This document shows, piece by piece, positions 1 through 7,375 of a stretch of DNA of 50,424 bases; position 1 is the first letter of the stretch, and each line of letters begins with the position of its first letter. Source of the stretch: Anaerolineales bacterium (GTDB lineage Bacteria > Chloroflexota > Anaerolineae > Anaerolineales > DRMV01); NCBI GenBank assembly GCA_027023425.1, contig JALVVL010000015.1:1-50424 (forward strand), in the 5' to 3' direction. The translations under genes were made by a program, and so were the position numbers. The notes under the pieces were generated by a model that saw nothing but the letters and a program-made list of their open reading frames with translations, was not told where the DNA came from and searched no databases.

Positions 1-127
1 CTCTCCCTACCCCCGCTACGGCGACGCTATCGCGTCACCGTAGCCGCCCCCTTCCCTCCCTTAGTAAGGGAGGGAAGGGGGCAGATGAGCCGAGCGCCAG
101 CGAGGCTCAGCGGGGGATGGGAGAGAT
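1..127. repeat. Cloverleaf-type intergenic repeat, copy 1 (left edge of window)
   Basis: A nested palindrome. The outer stem pairs 1-7 with 119-125 and 10-16 with 110-116. Inside are three hairpins: 15-27 with 32-44 (one mismatch), 46-63 with 65-82 (18 bp, perfect) and 86-91 with 104-109. Bases 1-109 recur exactly at 50316-50424. Related elements lie at 1353, 20518, 27219, 48994 and 49172. No gene is visible in 1-202. Confidence 0.85.
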
Positions 128-202
128 TTGGTAAACAACCAAAGTGTCACCAGTCAATCAAGGGACGGCTGAAGGTTTTTGTACTCCATGGCGCAGTGAG
201 GA

Positions 203-1330
203 TCATTCCGCCACAGCCCGCAAGGCGGCAAGGATTTGCTCGCCGAAGTGCGCGTAGCGCCAAGGGATGTCGTGCATGAGCGGCTTGAGTTCCGCAAGCG
301 TGGAAGGGTTTGCGGCGGCAATCGCTTGCATGTGCGTTTTCGGCAGCACCACATCGGAGGGCACGCCCATTTCCACAGCAGCGCGCTGACGCCAGCGGCG
401 GAGCGCCTCGTAGCGGGCAATGAAGGGGCGGTTGGGCTCGCGGCGCTCCTCATGAGGGGCGAGGGTGGAGTCTTTACTGTTCCGCACGGCGGCAAGCAGG
501 GCATTTCCGTAGCGGCGGAGAGCCCAGCGCGGCAAACCGGCAACGTTGGCAAGTTCGCCGCGGTGCGCGGGCATGGCGCGGGCAACTTCCACCAGTGCGC
601 GGTCGCCCAAAATTTTGAACGGCGGCACATCGCGGCGCTCGGCTTCTTTTTCGCGCCAGTGCCAAAGGGCTTTTAGCGTGGCGGTTTGCCGCGGCGAAAG
701 GTCGCGCTGGCGTTGCCAAAGCGGGCGCGCGCCGGTTCCGGCTATCGGGATGGCTAAGCGCGCAAAATCCTCGCGCGCCAGTTCCCACAGGCCGCGCTCC
801 ACCAGTTGCCGATAGAGGATGTCGCGCAGGGGAATAAGGTAGTGGGTGTCCAAGCGGGCGTAGTCCAGCATTTCGGGCGGCAGGGGGCGGAGAGCCCAGT
901 TGGCGCGCTGGTAGCGCTTTTCGGCTTTGACGCCGAAGTATTGCTCCAAAAGTGCCCCCAAGCCGACCTTTTCCATTCCCAAAATGCGGGCGCTCACCAT
1001 CGTGTCAAAGAGGTTGGCGAAGGAAAAACCGAAATCGCGGTGCAAGCCCAAAATGTCGTATTCGGCGGCGTGGAAGATCTTTTCAACACGCGGCGAGGCA
1101 AAGAACGGGGCGAGCGGGCTGAGGTCGTCTAAGGCGAGTGGGTCAACGAGGTAGTCGTTTTCGGGTGTGGAAAACTGGATGAGGCAAACGCGCTCGTGGT
1201 AGGCGTGCAGGCTGTTTGCCTCGGTATCAACGGCAACGCGAGGCTGGGCAAGCAGAGTTCCTGCAAGTTCTTGCAGTGCCTGCGGTGTATCAATCCAGTA
1301 GATTGGCGGCAAAGTTGGTTTTGAGGGCAT
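203..1330 (-). CDS. rnd: Ribonuclease D (DEDDy 3'-5' exonuclease with HRDC domain)
   Basis: This 375-residue protein should trim 3' ends of tRNA precursors and other small RNAs in the cytoplasm using two metal ions. The DEDDy exonuclease motifs are visible: DTE at residues 35-37, HAAEYD with Asp92, and YARLD with Tyr157 and Asp161. A helical HRDC-like domain follows at about 205-285. The length fits bacterial RNase D (about 370-400). I start at the ATG whose product begins MPSKPTLPP. The frame stays open for 79 codons upstream, but that stretch runs through a repeat element (1353-1722) and has no exonuclease similarity. No same-strand neighbour is close enough to suggest an operon. Confident in the family; exact substrates are not deducible. 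Confidence 0.9.
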   Translation of the reverse strand: MPSKPTLPPIYWIDTPQALQELAGTLLAQPRVAVDTEANSLHAYHERVCLIQFSTPENDYLVDPLALDDLSPLAPFFASPRVEKIFHAAEYDILGLHRDFGFSFANLFDTMVSARILGMEKVGLGALLEQYFGVKAEKRYQRANWALRPLPPEMLDYARLDTHYLIPLRDILYRQLVERGLWELAREDFARLAIPIAGTGARPLWQRQRDLSPRQTATLKALWHWREKEAERRDVPPFKILGDRALVEVARAMPAHRGELANVAGLPRWALRRYGNALLAAVRNSKDSTLAPHEERREPNRPFIARYEALRRWRQRAAVEMGVPSDVVLPKTHMQAIAAANPSTLAELKPLMHDIPWRYAHFGEQILAALRAVAE

Positions 1331-1352
1331 GTGGGTATTATACACTCCCTCA

Positions 1353-1722
1353 GCCCTCACCCCACTTTGGCTCGCTACGCTCGCCGTTTTTCCCCTCTCC
1401 CAGCGGGTTTCAGGGGCGGACACCAGCCCCTGAAAACACCATTTTTTGGAGTGCGGTGCCTCGGCATCGCTTTGGAAAGCGGTGACTTGTCGTCGTACTC
1501 CAAAAGAATATCCTCCGAAAAAGCAAGTATTAGCGATAAGATTGGAAAATTCGGGCGGCCGCCTCACTTTGCCAAATTACTTTTTCGGCGCTAAAAGTGC
1601 AACGTTTCGCTTGTTCCGCCTTTGGAGGTGGTAGGACAGGGGTTTGATAAACCCCTGTCCGCCCCTGAATCCCAGCGGGAGAGGGGAGAAAGCCGCCGTT
1701 AGGCGGCTTGAGGGGTGAGGGC
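1353..1722. repeat. Cloverleaf-type repeat, copy 2, split by an inserted element
   Basis: The left half is 1353-1407 and the right half 1671-1722, separated by a 263-bp insertion. If the insertion and one copy of the 9-bp duplication are removed, 1391-1401 pairs perfectly with 1677-1687 as the central hairpin. The outer stem GCCCTCACCCC/GGGGTGAGGGC and the third hairpin (AGCCGCC/GGCGGCT) are then also restored. The layout matches the copy at 27219-27314, and the two copies share about 30 bp of flank beyond the outer stem (1723-1755 and 27315-27346). Confidence 0.8.
1408..1670. mobile_element. Non-autonomous inverted-repeat element (MITE-like), 263 bp
   Basis: The ends are perfect 14-bp inverted repeats, TTCAGGGGCGGACA at 1409-1422 and its complement at 1656-1669. 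The element is flanked by a 9-bp direct repeat, CCCAGCGGG, at 1399-1407 and 1671-1679, as expected for a target-site duplication. No reading frame inside resembles a transposase, so it would have to be moved by an enzyme encoded elsewhere. Both ends also fold into small hairpins (1410-1431 and 1636-1658). It sits in the tip of the central hairpin of a cloverleaf repeat. Confidence 0.75.
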
Positions 1723-2030
1723 GAGGCAAGACATTTCTCAACAACCTTTAGGTGTAGATGCAATATCCCATTTTGGGTTTGCTTTTCCAAAAAAGTCGCC
1801 GTAGGGCGACTTCGCATGCAGTAGGTGCAGTTTCAACTGCCGCCGTTTGTGCTCGGCGGCTGAAGTCACGGGCTACAAGTTGTGAAGTCCGCCTGAGGCT
1901 CGCAATGACACATTGTCGCGACATTTCTTGCCCAAGGTGCTCCCTGTCACGAATTTCCCATTTCCCCATCAAAATAGCCAAAAGCGTTGTAAAATTAGGC
2001 ATGAAGCACAAACCAACTTACAACGCTGGA
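1723..2030. other. Non-coding stretch with small palindromes
   Basis: No supported gene. Small palindromes are visible, for example AAGTCGCC/GGCGACTT near 1795-1814 and GCAGTTTCAACTGC near 1827-1840. The first ~30 bases match the flank of the cloverleaf repeat at 27315. An AT-rich stretch near 1988-1996 could hold the promoter of the next gene, but I cannot assign boxes. Confidence 0.4.
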
Positions 2031-2038
2031 GGTGAACG

Positions 2039-2410
2039 ATGAAAATGGCAAAGGCTCTCGGCTGGGTATTGGCAGTTTTTGGGGTATGGGAAGTGGCCGC
2101 GCCTTTTGTGCTCGGTTATGGCTACACTGACGTGGCGGCCCAAGACGTAGTAATTGGAGTGATTTGGATTACTTTCGGCTTGTGGATTGCGCTGACCAGC
2201 AAAGGTGAAGCCGCAAAATGGCTTGGGTGGTTAGGCGTTATTGTAGGCGTGTGGCTCTTCTTCGCCCCCGCATTGCTCGGATACACCGCTCTGACCGCGG
2301 CGTTTTGGAACGATTTGCTGACGGGCTTTGCCGGCGCGGTGGTGAGCATGTGGGCAGCGTTCAACGCGCCGAAGGACGCGCCCGCCGCGCCTCAGCCTCA
2401 GCATCATTGA
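2039..2410 (+). CDS. SPW repeat family small membrane protein
   Basis: A 123-residue hydrophobic protein with about four membrane segments arranged as two similar halves. Each half carries a sequence like the SPW motif: AAPFVLGY near residues 21-28 and FFAPALLGY near 76-84, with WND further on, as in the SPW repeat family (PF03779). The function of that family is not established. The start is well supported by GGAGGTGAACG just before the ATG. The tail is Ala/Pro/His-rich and probably cytoplasmic. It stands alone between repeat-rich non-coding regions, so its context says nothing about function. Confident in the family, not in the role. Confidence 0.75.
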   Translation: MKMAKALGWVLAVFGVWEVAAPFVLGYGYTDVAAQDVVIGVIWITFGLWIALTSKGEAAKWLGWLGVIVGVWLFFAPALLGYTALTAAFWNDLLTGFAGAVVSMWAAFNAPKDAPAAPQPQHH

Positions 2411-2411
2411 T

Positions 2412-2812
2412 TGATCACTAAGGGTGTCGACAGATTACACAAATTTACACCGATTGAAGGAAAACCACAGAAAGCACAGAAATTTGCAGAGAACACAGAA
2501 ATTGTTTTTCTTTGCGCTCTCTGCGCCTTTGCTTCCTCTGCGTCTCTGCGTTATCATCCACAGATCGGCACAGATTTACACCGATTAGATTTGGGGTAAA
2601 CCGCAGATTTCGCAGATTACGCAGAACAATCTGTGCTAATCTGTGTAATCTGTGGTTTTTCTCTCTGCGCCTCTTGGCGTCCTTTGTGCCCTTGGCGTCC
2701 TTGGCGTCCTTACCCACCGATTGACACAGATTTACACCGATTTTAGGAAATATCCGCAAATCCTAAATCGCTAATCTTCTCCTCTGTGCTAATCTGTGTA
2801 ACCTCTGTGGTT
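2412..2812. repeat. Degenerate CACAGATT / TTGGCGTCC word tract
   Basis: About 400 bp of imperfect 8-9-nt words: CACAGATT, ACACAGAA, ACACCGATT, then TTGGCGTCC repeated, with their reverse complements. Stretches such as CTGTGCTAATCTGTGTAATC face their complements, so the tract is full of imperfect inverted repeats. Frames open through it have low-complexity products and are not genes. It runs right up to the stop codon of the gene at 2814. Similar tracts lie at 4789, 31753, 45690 and 48033. Confidence 0.85.
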
Positions 2813-2813
2813 T

Positions 2814-3179
2814 TTAAATCACCAGCGTTGCCATATCCAGCCCAAACAGCGCCACAACATCGCCGTCGTTCATCGTGACACACAATTCCCAGTTGTGGCA
2901 ATCCTCGCAGTATTGCTGGTAGCCAAGGTGGTCGGCCATTGAGTTTTTGGTGGTGAGCAGTTGGTTGTTCAAGAAAATGGTGTAAAGGTCGTCCTTGCTC
3001 ACGCCGATTTTTTCAAGCACGTTTTCCAGCAATTCGCCTGCGGGCACTTCCATCTCAATCACGCCGCGCGAGCCTTCTTCGCGCGTCAGTTTCAACCGCT
3101 TGCGCAGTTTGCCGTAAATGTTGATGCGGATTTTTACAGTGGGGGTTTTACCGATTTGCAAATTTCCCAAGTCGCTCAT
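2814..3179 (-). CDS. Ubiquitin-like beta-grasp protein with CxxC insert and no C-terminal Gly-Gly
   Basis: A 121-residue protein whose residues ~14-55 and ~100-112 fit the ThiS/MoaD beta-grasp pattern: an amphipathic VKIRINIYG strand, a valine-rich helix region, then a DGDVVALFG turn and strand. A YCEDCHNW segment at about residues 90-97 adds a CxxC pair that ordinary MoaD/ThiS proteins lack. The chain ends ATLVI instead of the Gly-Gly needed for thiocarboxylate or conjugation chemistry, and the stop codon lies directly at the edge of a repeat tract. It may be a non-conjugating relative or have lost its tail. It is last in a tight minus-strand set: 5 nt after the preceding gene, with GGTAAG before its ATG. 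Specific function unknown. Confidence 0.6.
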   Translation of the reverse strand: MSDLGNLQIGKTPTVKIRINIYGKLRKRLKLTREEGSRGVIEMEVPAGELLENVLEKIGVSKDDLYTIFLNNQLLTTKNSMADHLGYQQYCEDCHNWELCVTMNDGDVVALFGLDMATLVI

Positions 3180-3184
3180 ATTGC

Positions 3185-3982
3185 TTACCCTTCAGTTTGA
3201 GTTAGGCGGATGGCAAGGTTGCCGCGGACAGGATTTTTATCGTAGGGAATCAGCGCCACAATAGCCTGCGCGCCGTCCCGCTCAGCCAAAAAACTGGCAA
3301 AGCGGACATCGGCGCTGCGGTTGGGAAATGGGTAGTAGGCAGAAATATCCCAGCCGTGTTGGGGGAGTTCGCGCAGGTAAAAAGCCTGCAGGGCGGCAAT
3401 GGGCGCTTTGCCAGTGTAGGTTTGCCAACCCTCATCGGGCGAGGTGGCAGCGAGGACGGCTTCCAGCGGCGCAGGGCTGTATTCCGGCGGCAGGGGAAGC
3501 CCGTGTGCGTCAGTGGCTACGCCCTCGGTGCGCGCCACAAAACGCAGGCTCTGCACCATCCGCGAAGCCGCGCCTTGGAACGCATCCTTGGCTTCTTTGG
3601 GATGAGTGAGCATCAGATGAAGGATGATTCCTCCGGCGGCGAGCAAGCCAATCCACAGCCGCCGATTTTGTTTTGCGGGCATCAGCAGTTCTGCCTCGTA
3701 GCCCTCAAGGTTGCCGACTTTGAGCGGCGAAGCGCCAAGTTTTTTGGCGCCCTTCATGATGCCAACGCGGGTGATGTATTCCGTCCAGCGCGGCTCAATC
3801 GGGCGCAGGTAAGGGTTGAGTTCGGGGCGGATTGCCAAATGCCCGGCATTCGCGCCTTCGTAATCGGGGGCTAATGCGGCGCGGTGCGGGGCAAAAGCGG
3901 TCACCTCGCCCTGCTCCTCCCAAAGCCAGCCTTCGGGGTAATCAAGCGCGTAGCCCCAAAGCGGGTGTACAAAAGTGGGCAT
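3185..3982 (-). CDS. Hypothetical protein between two beta-grasp genes
   Basis: A 265-residue protein I do not recognise firmly. Residues ~4-20 (HPLWGYALDYPEGWLW) resemble the opening of PsbP/DUF1795-like domains, in which a YP..W motif begins an alpha/beta fold. A hydrophobic segment at about 107-125 follows a basic stretch, but no signal peptide is evident. A second alpha/beta region occupies ~165-260. Its ATG overlaps the stop of the upstream MoaD-like gene by one base, and the CxxC beta-grasp gene starts 5 nt after its stop, so the three are very likely cotranscribed. Function unassigned; a link to the beta-grasp partners is inferred only from position. Confidence 0.6.
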   Translation of the reverse strand: MPTFVHPLWGYALDYPEGWLWEEQGEVTAFAPHRAALAPDYEGANAGHLAIRPELNPYLRPIEPRWTEYITRVGIMKGAKKLGASPLKVGNLEGYEAELLMPAKQNRRLWIGLLAAGGIILHLMLTHPKEAKDAFQGAASRMVQSLRFVARTEGVATDAHGLPLPPEYSPAPLEAVLAATSPDEGWQTYTGKAPIAALQAFYLRELPQHGWDISAYYPFPNRSADVRFASFLAERDGAQAIVALIPYDKNPVRGNLAIRLTQTEG

Positions 3983-4221
3983 CAGCCGCCTCCCACGTGA
4001 GGGATGAAGGCAACGCGGTCACCATCGGCAAGCACCTCATCGGGTTCAACCTGACGGCTGTTGCGCATGATGACTTTGACTTCCTCCAGCGGGATGCCAA
4101 GCAAGCGGCACAGTTCGCCAGCAGTCGTGCTTTCGGGCACGTCCACAACCTTTGGCTCACCGATTCCGAGTTCGGGCAAATAGCGCCGCAGGGTGGCAAA
4201 TACACGGACTTCTACTTTCAT
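3982..4221 (-). CDS. MoaD/ThiS-like sulfur-carrier protein
   Basis: A 79-residue beta-grasp protein with the full family pattern: strand VEVRVFATLRRYLPE at the N-terminus, a helix, the DGDRVAFIPHV turn and strand, and a C-terminal Gly-Gly-Gly. In this family the terminal glycine is adenylated by an E1-like enzyme (MoeB/ThiF type) and carries sulfur as a thiocarboxylate, or conjugates to proteins. The length is typical of MoaD. No molybdopterin synthase large subunit, thiazole synthase or E1-like gene lies nearby, so the acceptor pathway is open: molybdenum cofactor, tungsten enzymes, tRNA or protein modification. First gene of a three-gene cluster. Confidence 0.75.
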   Translation of the reverse strand: MKVEVRVFATLRRYLPELGIGEPKVVDVPESTTAGELCRLLGIPLEEVKVIMRNSRQVEPDEVLADGDRVAFIPHVGGG

Positions 4222-4269
4222 GCTTTCAACACCCTGGTAGAGTTTGCCTAAATGTTACCACAACCCTCA

Positions 4270-4788
4270 TCAAACTTGCTTCCTCAGCACGACCACATAT
4301 TCGTAATTCATGGTGGGCGCGGTTACACCGCTGACATTTGTGGGGCTGTTGCGCAATGGCATCCGCTTGTTTGGGATGGCGCGGATGAAAGTTTTTACAT
4401 GCTCAAAGCCGTGTTCGCGGAAAAACTCAGCGGTGATGGCATCGGTGGGGATTTGCACCCCTTTCACCCGGCGGTTGCCCACAACATACGCCACGACGCC
4501 GCCCTTTCTCACGACTTTAGCCACGTTTTTTATTGAGGCGCGGTAATCGGTGTAAAAAGATGCCACCTCGCGGGCGCGTTTTTCATCAATCTCTGCAATT
4601 TGGGCAATAGTATCATCAAGCACCTTTACCCCGAACCTGCGGAGTTCTCGCAGCACTTTCCCGCCCATAGAGCGCTTATCAACCTGATTGGCTTCTTCGT
4701 AGCCTAACCACTGGTTGCTCAATCGGGAAAATTGTCCGTAGGCAACCGTGGTGCGCGAATCGCCGTAAGGCGGTGAGGTTACCAGCGC
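4270..4788 (-). pseudogene. Truncated DNA methyltransferase remnant
   Basis: Reading the minus strand from 4788, the frame gives ALVTSPPYGDSRTTVAYGQF and continues into a methyltransferase-like C-terminal half ending VVLRKQV. TSPPYGD is catalytic motif IV of amino-methyltransferases. The glycine-rich SAM-binding motif (FxGxG) is absent after it, so it must have been in the missing N-terminal part. Upstream of 4788 the sequence turns directly into a CACAGATT/TTGGCGTCC repeat tract, and the frame meets a stop at 4822-4824. A TTG at 4722 could start a 150-residue fragment, but it would lack motifs I and IV. I read it as an inactive remnant whose 5' half was lost at the repeat junction. Confidence 0.7.
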
Positions 4789-5080
4789 CCTTGGCGTCCC
4801 TATCCACCGATTGACACAGATTCACACCGATTGGAAAAGAAAAAAACCACTTGGAAAAGAAAAAACACAAAAGACACAGAGATTTACAGAGGACACAGAA
4901 AAAATCTGTGCTAATCCGTGTAATCTGTGGATTTCTCTCTGCGTCTTTGTGTTTCTCTGCGTCTCTGCGTTATCATCCACCGCTCGGCACAGATTTGCAC
5001 CGATTGAATGACTGAAACCGCAGATTCCGCAGAAACAAATCTGTGTCAATCTGTGTAATCTCTGTGGTTTTCCCTTCTTT
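4789..5080. repeat. Degenerate CACAGATT / TTGGCGTCC word tract
   Basis: The same family as at 2412: CACAGATT-type words, the facing complement CTGTGCTAATCCGTGTAATC, and TTGGCGTCC units. It lies between the methyltransferase remnant and the end of the ABC operon, and touches both. No credible coding region inside. Confidence 0.85.
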
Positions 5081-5275
5081 CTACTTTCGCTTGAAATACC
5101 TCTGCATCACCACAATGCCGATAAACAAACCCGTCACGCCCGAAAGGAAAGCCGCCACATTCCATAAAACCGTTGAAGGCAAAACATGGGCTACCATCAA
5201 TGCCGGAAGCAAAACCCCTAAAACCTCAAGCAGGGCGGCAAAAACTAACAGCCGCACCGGAGAAAGGGGCTTCAT
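5081..5275 (-). CDS. Small two-helix membrane protein at the end of the ABC operon
   Basis: A 64-residue protein with two predicted membrane helices (about residues 8-28 and 36-57) and a basic C-terminus YFKRK. Its ATG overlaps the stop of the preceding ATPase gene by four bases, which indicates translational coupling and supports it as real despite its size. I do not recognise a family. Position suggests it is an accessory of the transporter or simply rides in the operon. The other oligopeptide operon (15478-21734) has no counterpart. Its stop codon lies at the edge of a repeat tract. Confidence 0.6.
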   Translation of the reverse strand: MKPLSPVRLLVFAALLEVLGVLLPALMVAHVLPSTVLWNVAAFLSGVTGLFIGIVVMQRYFKRK

Positions 5276-6306
5276 TCGCGCTCCTCATCGTAAAGCCAGC
5301 AGGCAACGGTGTGCCGCTCGCCCACTTGGACGTGGCGCGGCTCTTTGACTTCGCACAGCCCTTTGATGGCCTTCTCGCAGCGCGGGTGGAAGCGACACCC
5401 CGGCGGCGGCGAAACCAAACTCGGCGGTTCGCCGGGGGGGATGTCGCGCAATTTGGTCGCATTTTCCGCCAGTGGGTCGGAAATAGCATTGAGCAACGCC
5501 AAGGTGTAAGGGTGCTTGGGGTTGTGCAAAATTTCGTGAGTGCTCGCCTTCTCAATCAATTTGCCCGCATACATCACAAAAATGCGCTCGGAGAAATAGC
5601 GCACGGTTGAAAGGTCGTGGGTGATGTAAATGACCGAAAGATTGCGCTCTTTTTGCACCTCATCCAGCAATTTCAGAATCTCAACGCGCACCGACGCGTC
5701 AAGCATAGAAACCGGCTCATCGGCAATGAGCATTTTGGGGTCGCGGATGAGGGCGCGAGCAATCACCACCCGCTGCTGCTGGCCGCCGCTGAGCATGTGA
5801 GGATATTTGTTCAGAAAATCCTCCGGCGGCGAAACTTTTACCTCTTCCAGACTGCGAATTATGCGCTCAAGGCGCTTTTTCTTATCCTTCACCCCCGCAA
5901 GGATGAGCGGCTCTTCTAAAATGCGCTTGATAGTCATAAAAGGCGGAAGGGCGCCGTATGGGTCCTGTTGCACATAGCCAACCTGCATACGATAAGCCCG
6001 CATGGCCTCGCGGCCGCCTTCCCAAATGTTTTTGCCCTCAAACAGGATTTCGCCGTCATGGGGATGCACCAACCCCAAGATGGCTTTCATCAGACTGGAT
6101 TTGCCGCAGCCACTTTCGCCCACAACTGCGATTGCTTCCCCGCGCGGCAAATCAAACGAAACGTTGTCAACCGCTTTGACATAGCCGGCGTGCAAAAAGC
6201 CAAAGCGTTTCAATTCGTACCACACTTTCAAATTGCGCACCGAAAGCAACGGCTTTTCGGTGGAGCGTGCGGTCACATCAACAACCGTAGACTTCTGGGT
6301 GTTCAT
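5272..6306 (-). CDS. Oligopeptide-type ABC transporter ATPase (DppF/OppF family), operon 1
   Basis: A 344-residue cytoplasmic ATPase that should pair with the preceding ATPase to drive uptake through the two permeases upstream. Visible are Walker A GESGCGKSS near residue 63, the signature LSGGQQQRVVIARAL near 168-182, Walker B MLIADEP and the switch THD. The C-terminal oligopeptide/dipeptide extension carries two cysteines (PGCRFHPRC and GLCEVKEPR), typical of OppD/F proteins. Length is normal. It follows the first ATPase gene by 22 nt. I call DppF rather than DppD from gene order and the C-terminal pattern; substrate could be peptides or sugars, since Chloroflexota and thermophiles use this family for both. 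Confidence 0.88.
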   Translation of the reverse strand: MNTQKSTVVDVTARSTEKPLLSVRNLKVWYELKRFGFLHAGYVKAVDNVSFDLPRGEAIAVVGESGCGKSSLMKAILGLVHPHDGEILFEGKNIWEGGREAMRAYRMQVGYVQQDPYGALPPFMTIKRILEEPLILAGVKDKKKRLERIIRSLEEVKVSPPEDFLNKYPHMLSGGQQQRVVIARALIRDPKMLIADEPVSMLDASVRVEILKLLDEVQKERNLSVIYITHDLSTVRYFSERIFVMYAGKLIEKASTHEILHNPKHPYTLALLNAISDPLAENATKLRDIPPGEPPSLVSPPPGCRFHPRCEKAIKGLCEVKEPRHVQVGERHTVACWLYDEERE

Positions 6307-6328
6307 GCTTCTCTCCCTTGGGCACTCG

Positions 6329-7354
6329 CTATTCTTGAACTCCGGCCAATTCTTGCGGCGAATTTACGATTTCGTCGGCATCTTTTTCGTAAAGCCAGCA
6401 TTTCACAAAACGGTCGCCGACGCGGAAGGTGGGCGGCTCGGTTTTGCACTTTTCCGTCGCAAATGGACACCGGTCGGCAAAACGGCAGCCGGTCGGCGGG
6501 TTGAGCAGGCTCGGCGGCTTACCGGGGATGAATTGGAGGTCTTCATCGCCGTACAGTTTTGGCACCGCCGCCATCAACATTTTAGCGTAAGGGTGCAAAG
6601 GTTCATCAAAGAACTCTTTAGCCGATGAATGCTCCATCATGTGGCCGGCATACATCACGAGTACATCGTCCGCAAGTTCGCTGGAGGTTGCCACATCGTG
6701 GGTGATGAGCACAAAACTGGTGCCTTTTTCCCACTTGATGCGCTTGAGGACGTTGTAGATGTTGGCCTGAGTGAGCACGTCCAGAGCGGAAGTAGGCTCA
6801 TCCAGCACAATCACCGAGGGGCGCGTTATCAGCGCCATGGCGATAACAACGCGCTGGCGCATGCCGCCGCTCAGTTCAAACGGGTAGCGCTCAATGAAAG
6901 CGTCGGGAACGCCCACAAAGTCAAAAACTTCGTGCACCTGCTCCAAGGCTTCTTCTTCGGAAACGTTGCGATAGTGCAAGAGCAACGGTTCCATGACCTG
7001 ATCTTTCAGTTTGAGCACAGGATTGAGGGCGTTCATAGCCGCCTGCGGCACTTGGGAAATTTTTACCCACCTCACCTCACGGCGGTAAGTCTCGTCGTCC
7101 ATGCTCATCGTTTCCACGCCGTCAATGTAAACCTTGCCGGAGTAGCGGCTCACGTTGCGCGGCAGCAAGCGGGTGAGCGCCTTGCCCATAGAAGTTTTGC
7201 CACAGCCCGATTCTCCAATCACCACCACGGCGCGGTTTTTATCAAGCGAAAAACTCACATGGTCAACAGCCTGCACAATGCCATGTGTAAGTTTGAAATA
7301 AAGCACTAAATCTTCAACAACCAAGGCTTTGTCTTTCAAATCTGGGGAAGCCAT
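6329..7354 (-). CDS. Oligopeptide-type ABC transporter ATPase (DppD/OppD family), operon 1
   Basis: A 341-residue ATPase, the first of the pair in this operon. Walker A is GESGCGKTS near residue 44, the signature LSGGMRQRVVIAMAL near 163-177, Walker B VIVLDEP and switch THD. The C-terminus has the oligopeptide extension with PTGCRFADRCPFA and a later cysteine. It should act as a heterodimer with the 5272-6306 product under the membrane. It follows the DppC-like permease by 21 nt. A GGAGAAC stretch precedes the ATG. Family call is firm; the transported substrate is not known. Confidence 0.88.
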   Translation of the reverse strand: MASPDLKDKALVVEDLVLYFKLTHGIVQAVDHVSFSLDKNRAVVVIGESGCGKTSMGKALTRLLPRNVSRYSGKVYIDGVETMSMDDETYRREVRWVKISQVPQAAMNALNPVLKLKDQVMEPLLLHYRNVSEEEALEQVHEVFDFVGVPDAFIERYPFELSGGMRQRVVIAMALITRPSVIVLDEPTSALDVLTQANIYNVLKRIKWEKGTSFVLITHDVATSSELADDVLVMYAGHMMEHSSAKEFFDEPLHPYAKMLMAAVPKLYGDEDLQFIPGKPPSLLNPPTGCRFADRCPFATEKCKTEPPTFRVGDRFVKCWLYEKDADEIVNSPQELAGVQE

Positions 7355-7375
7355 AATAGTTCTCCTCAGGCGTGA

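Noticed and set aside
1331-1567. An N-terminal extension of RNase D
   Set aside because: The extra 79 codons run through a cloverleaf repeat and an inserted element, and have no similarity to the family; the internal ATG fits the expected start.
2445-2759. Open frames inside the CACAGATT tracts giving products rich in CALCAF/LCVSAL-like words
   Set aside because: They are translations of degenerate repeats. Similar products arise in other frames and at the other tracts, and there are no ribosome sites.
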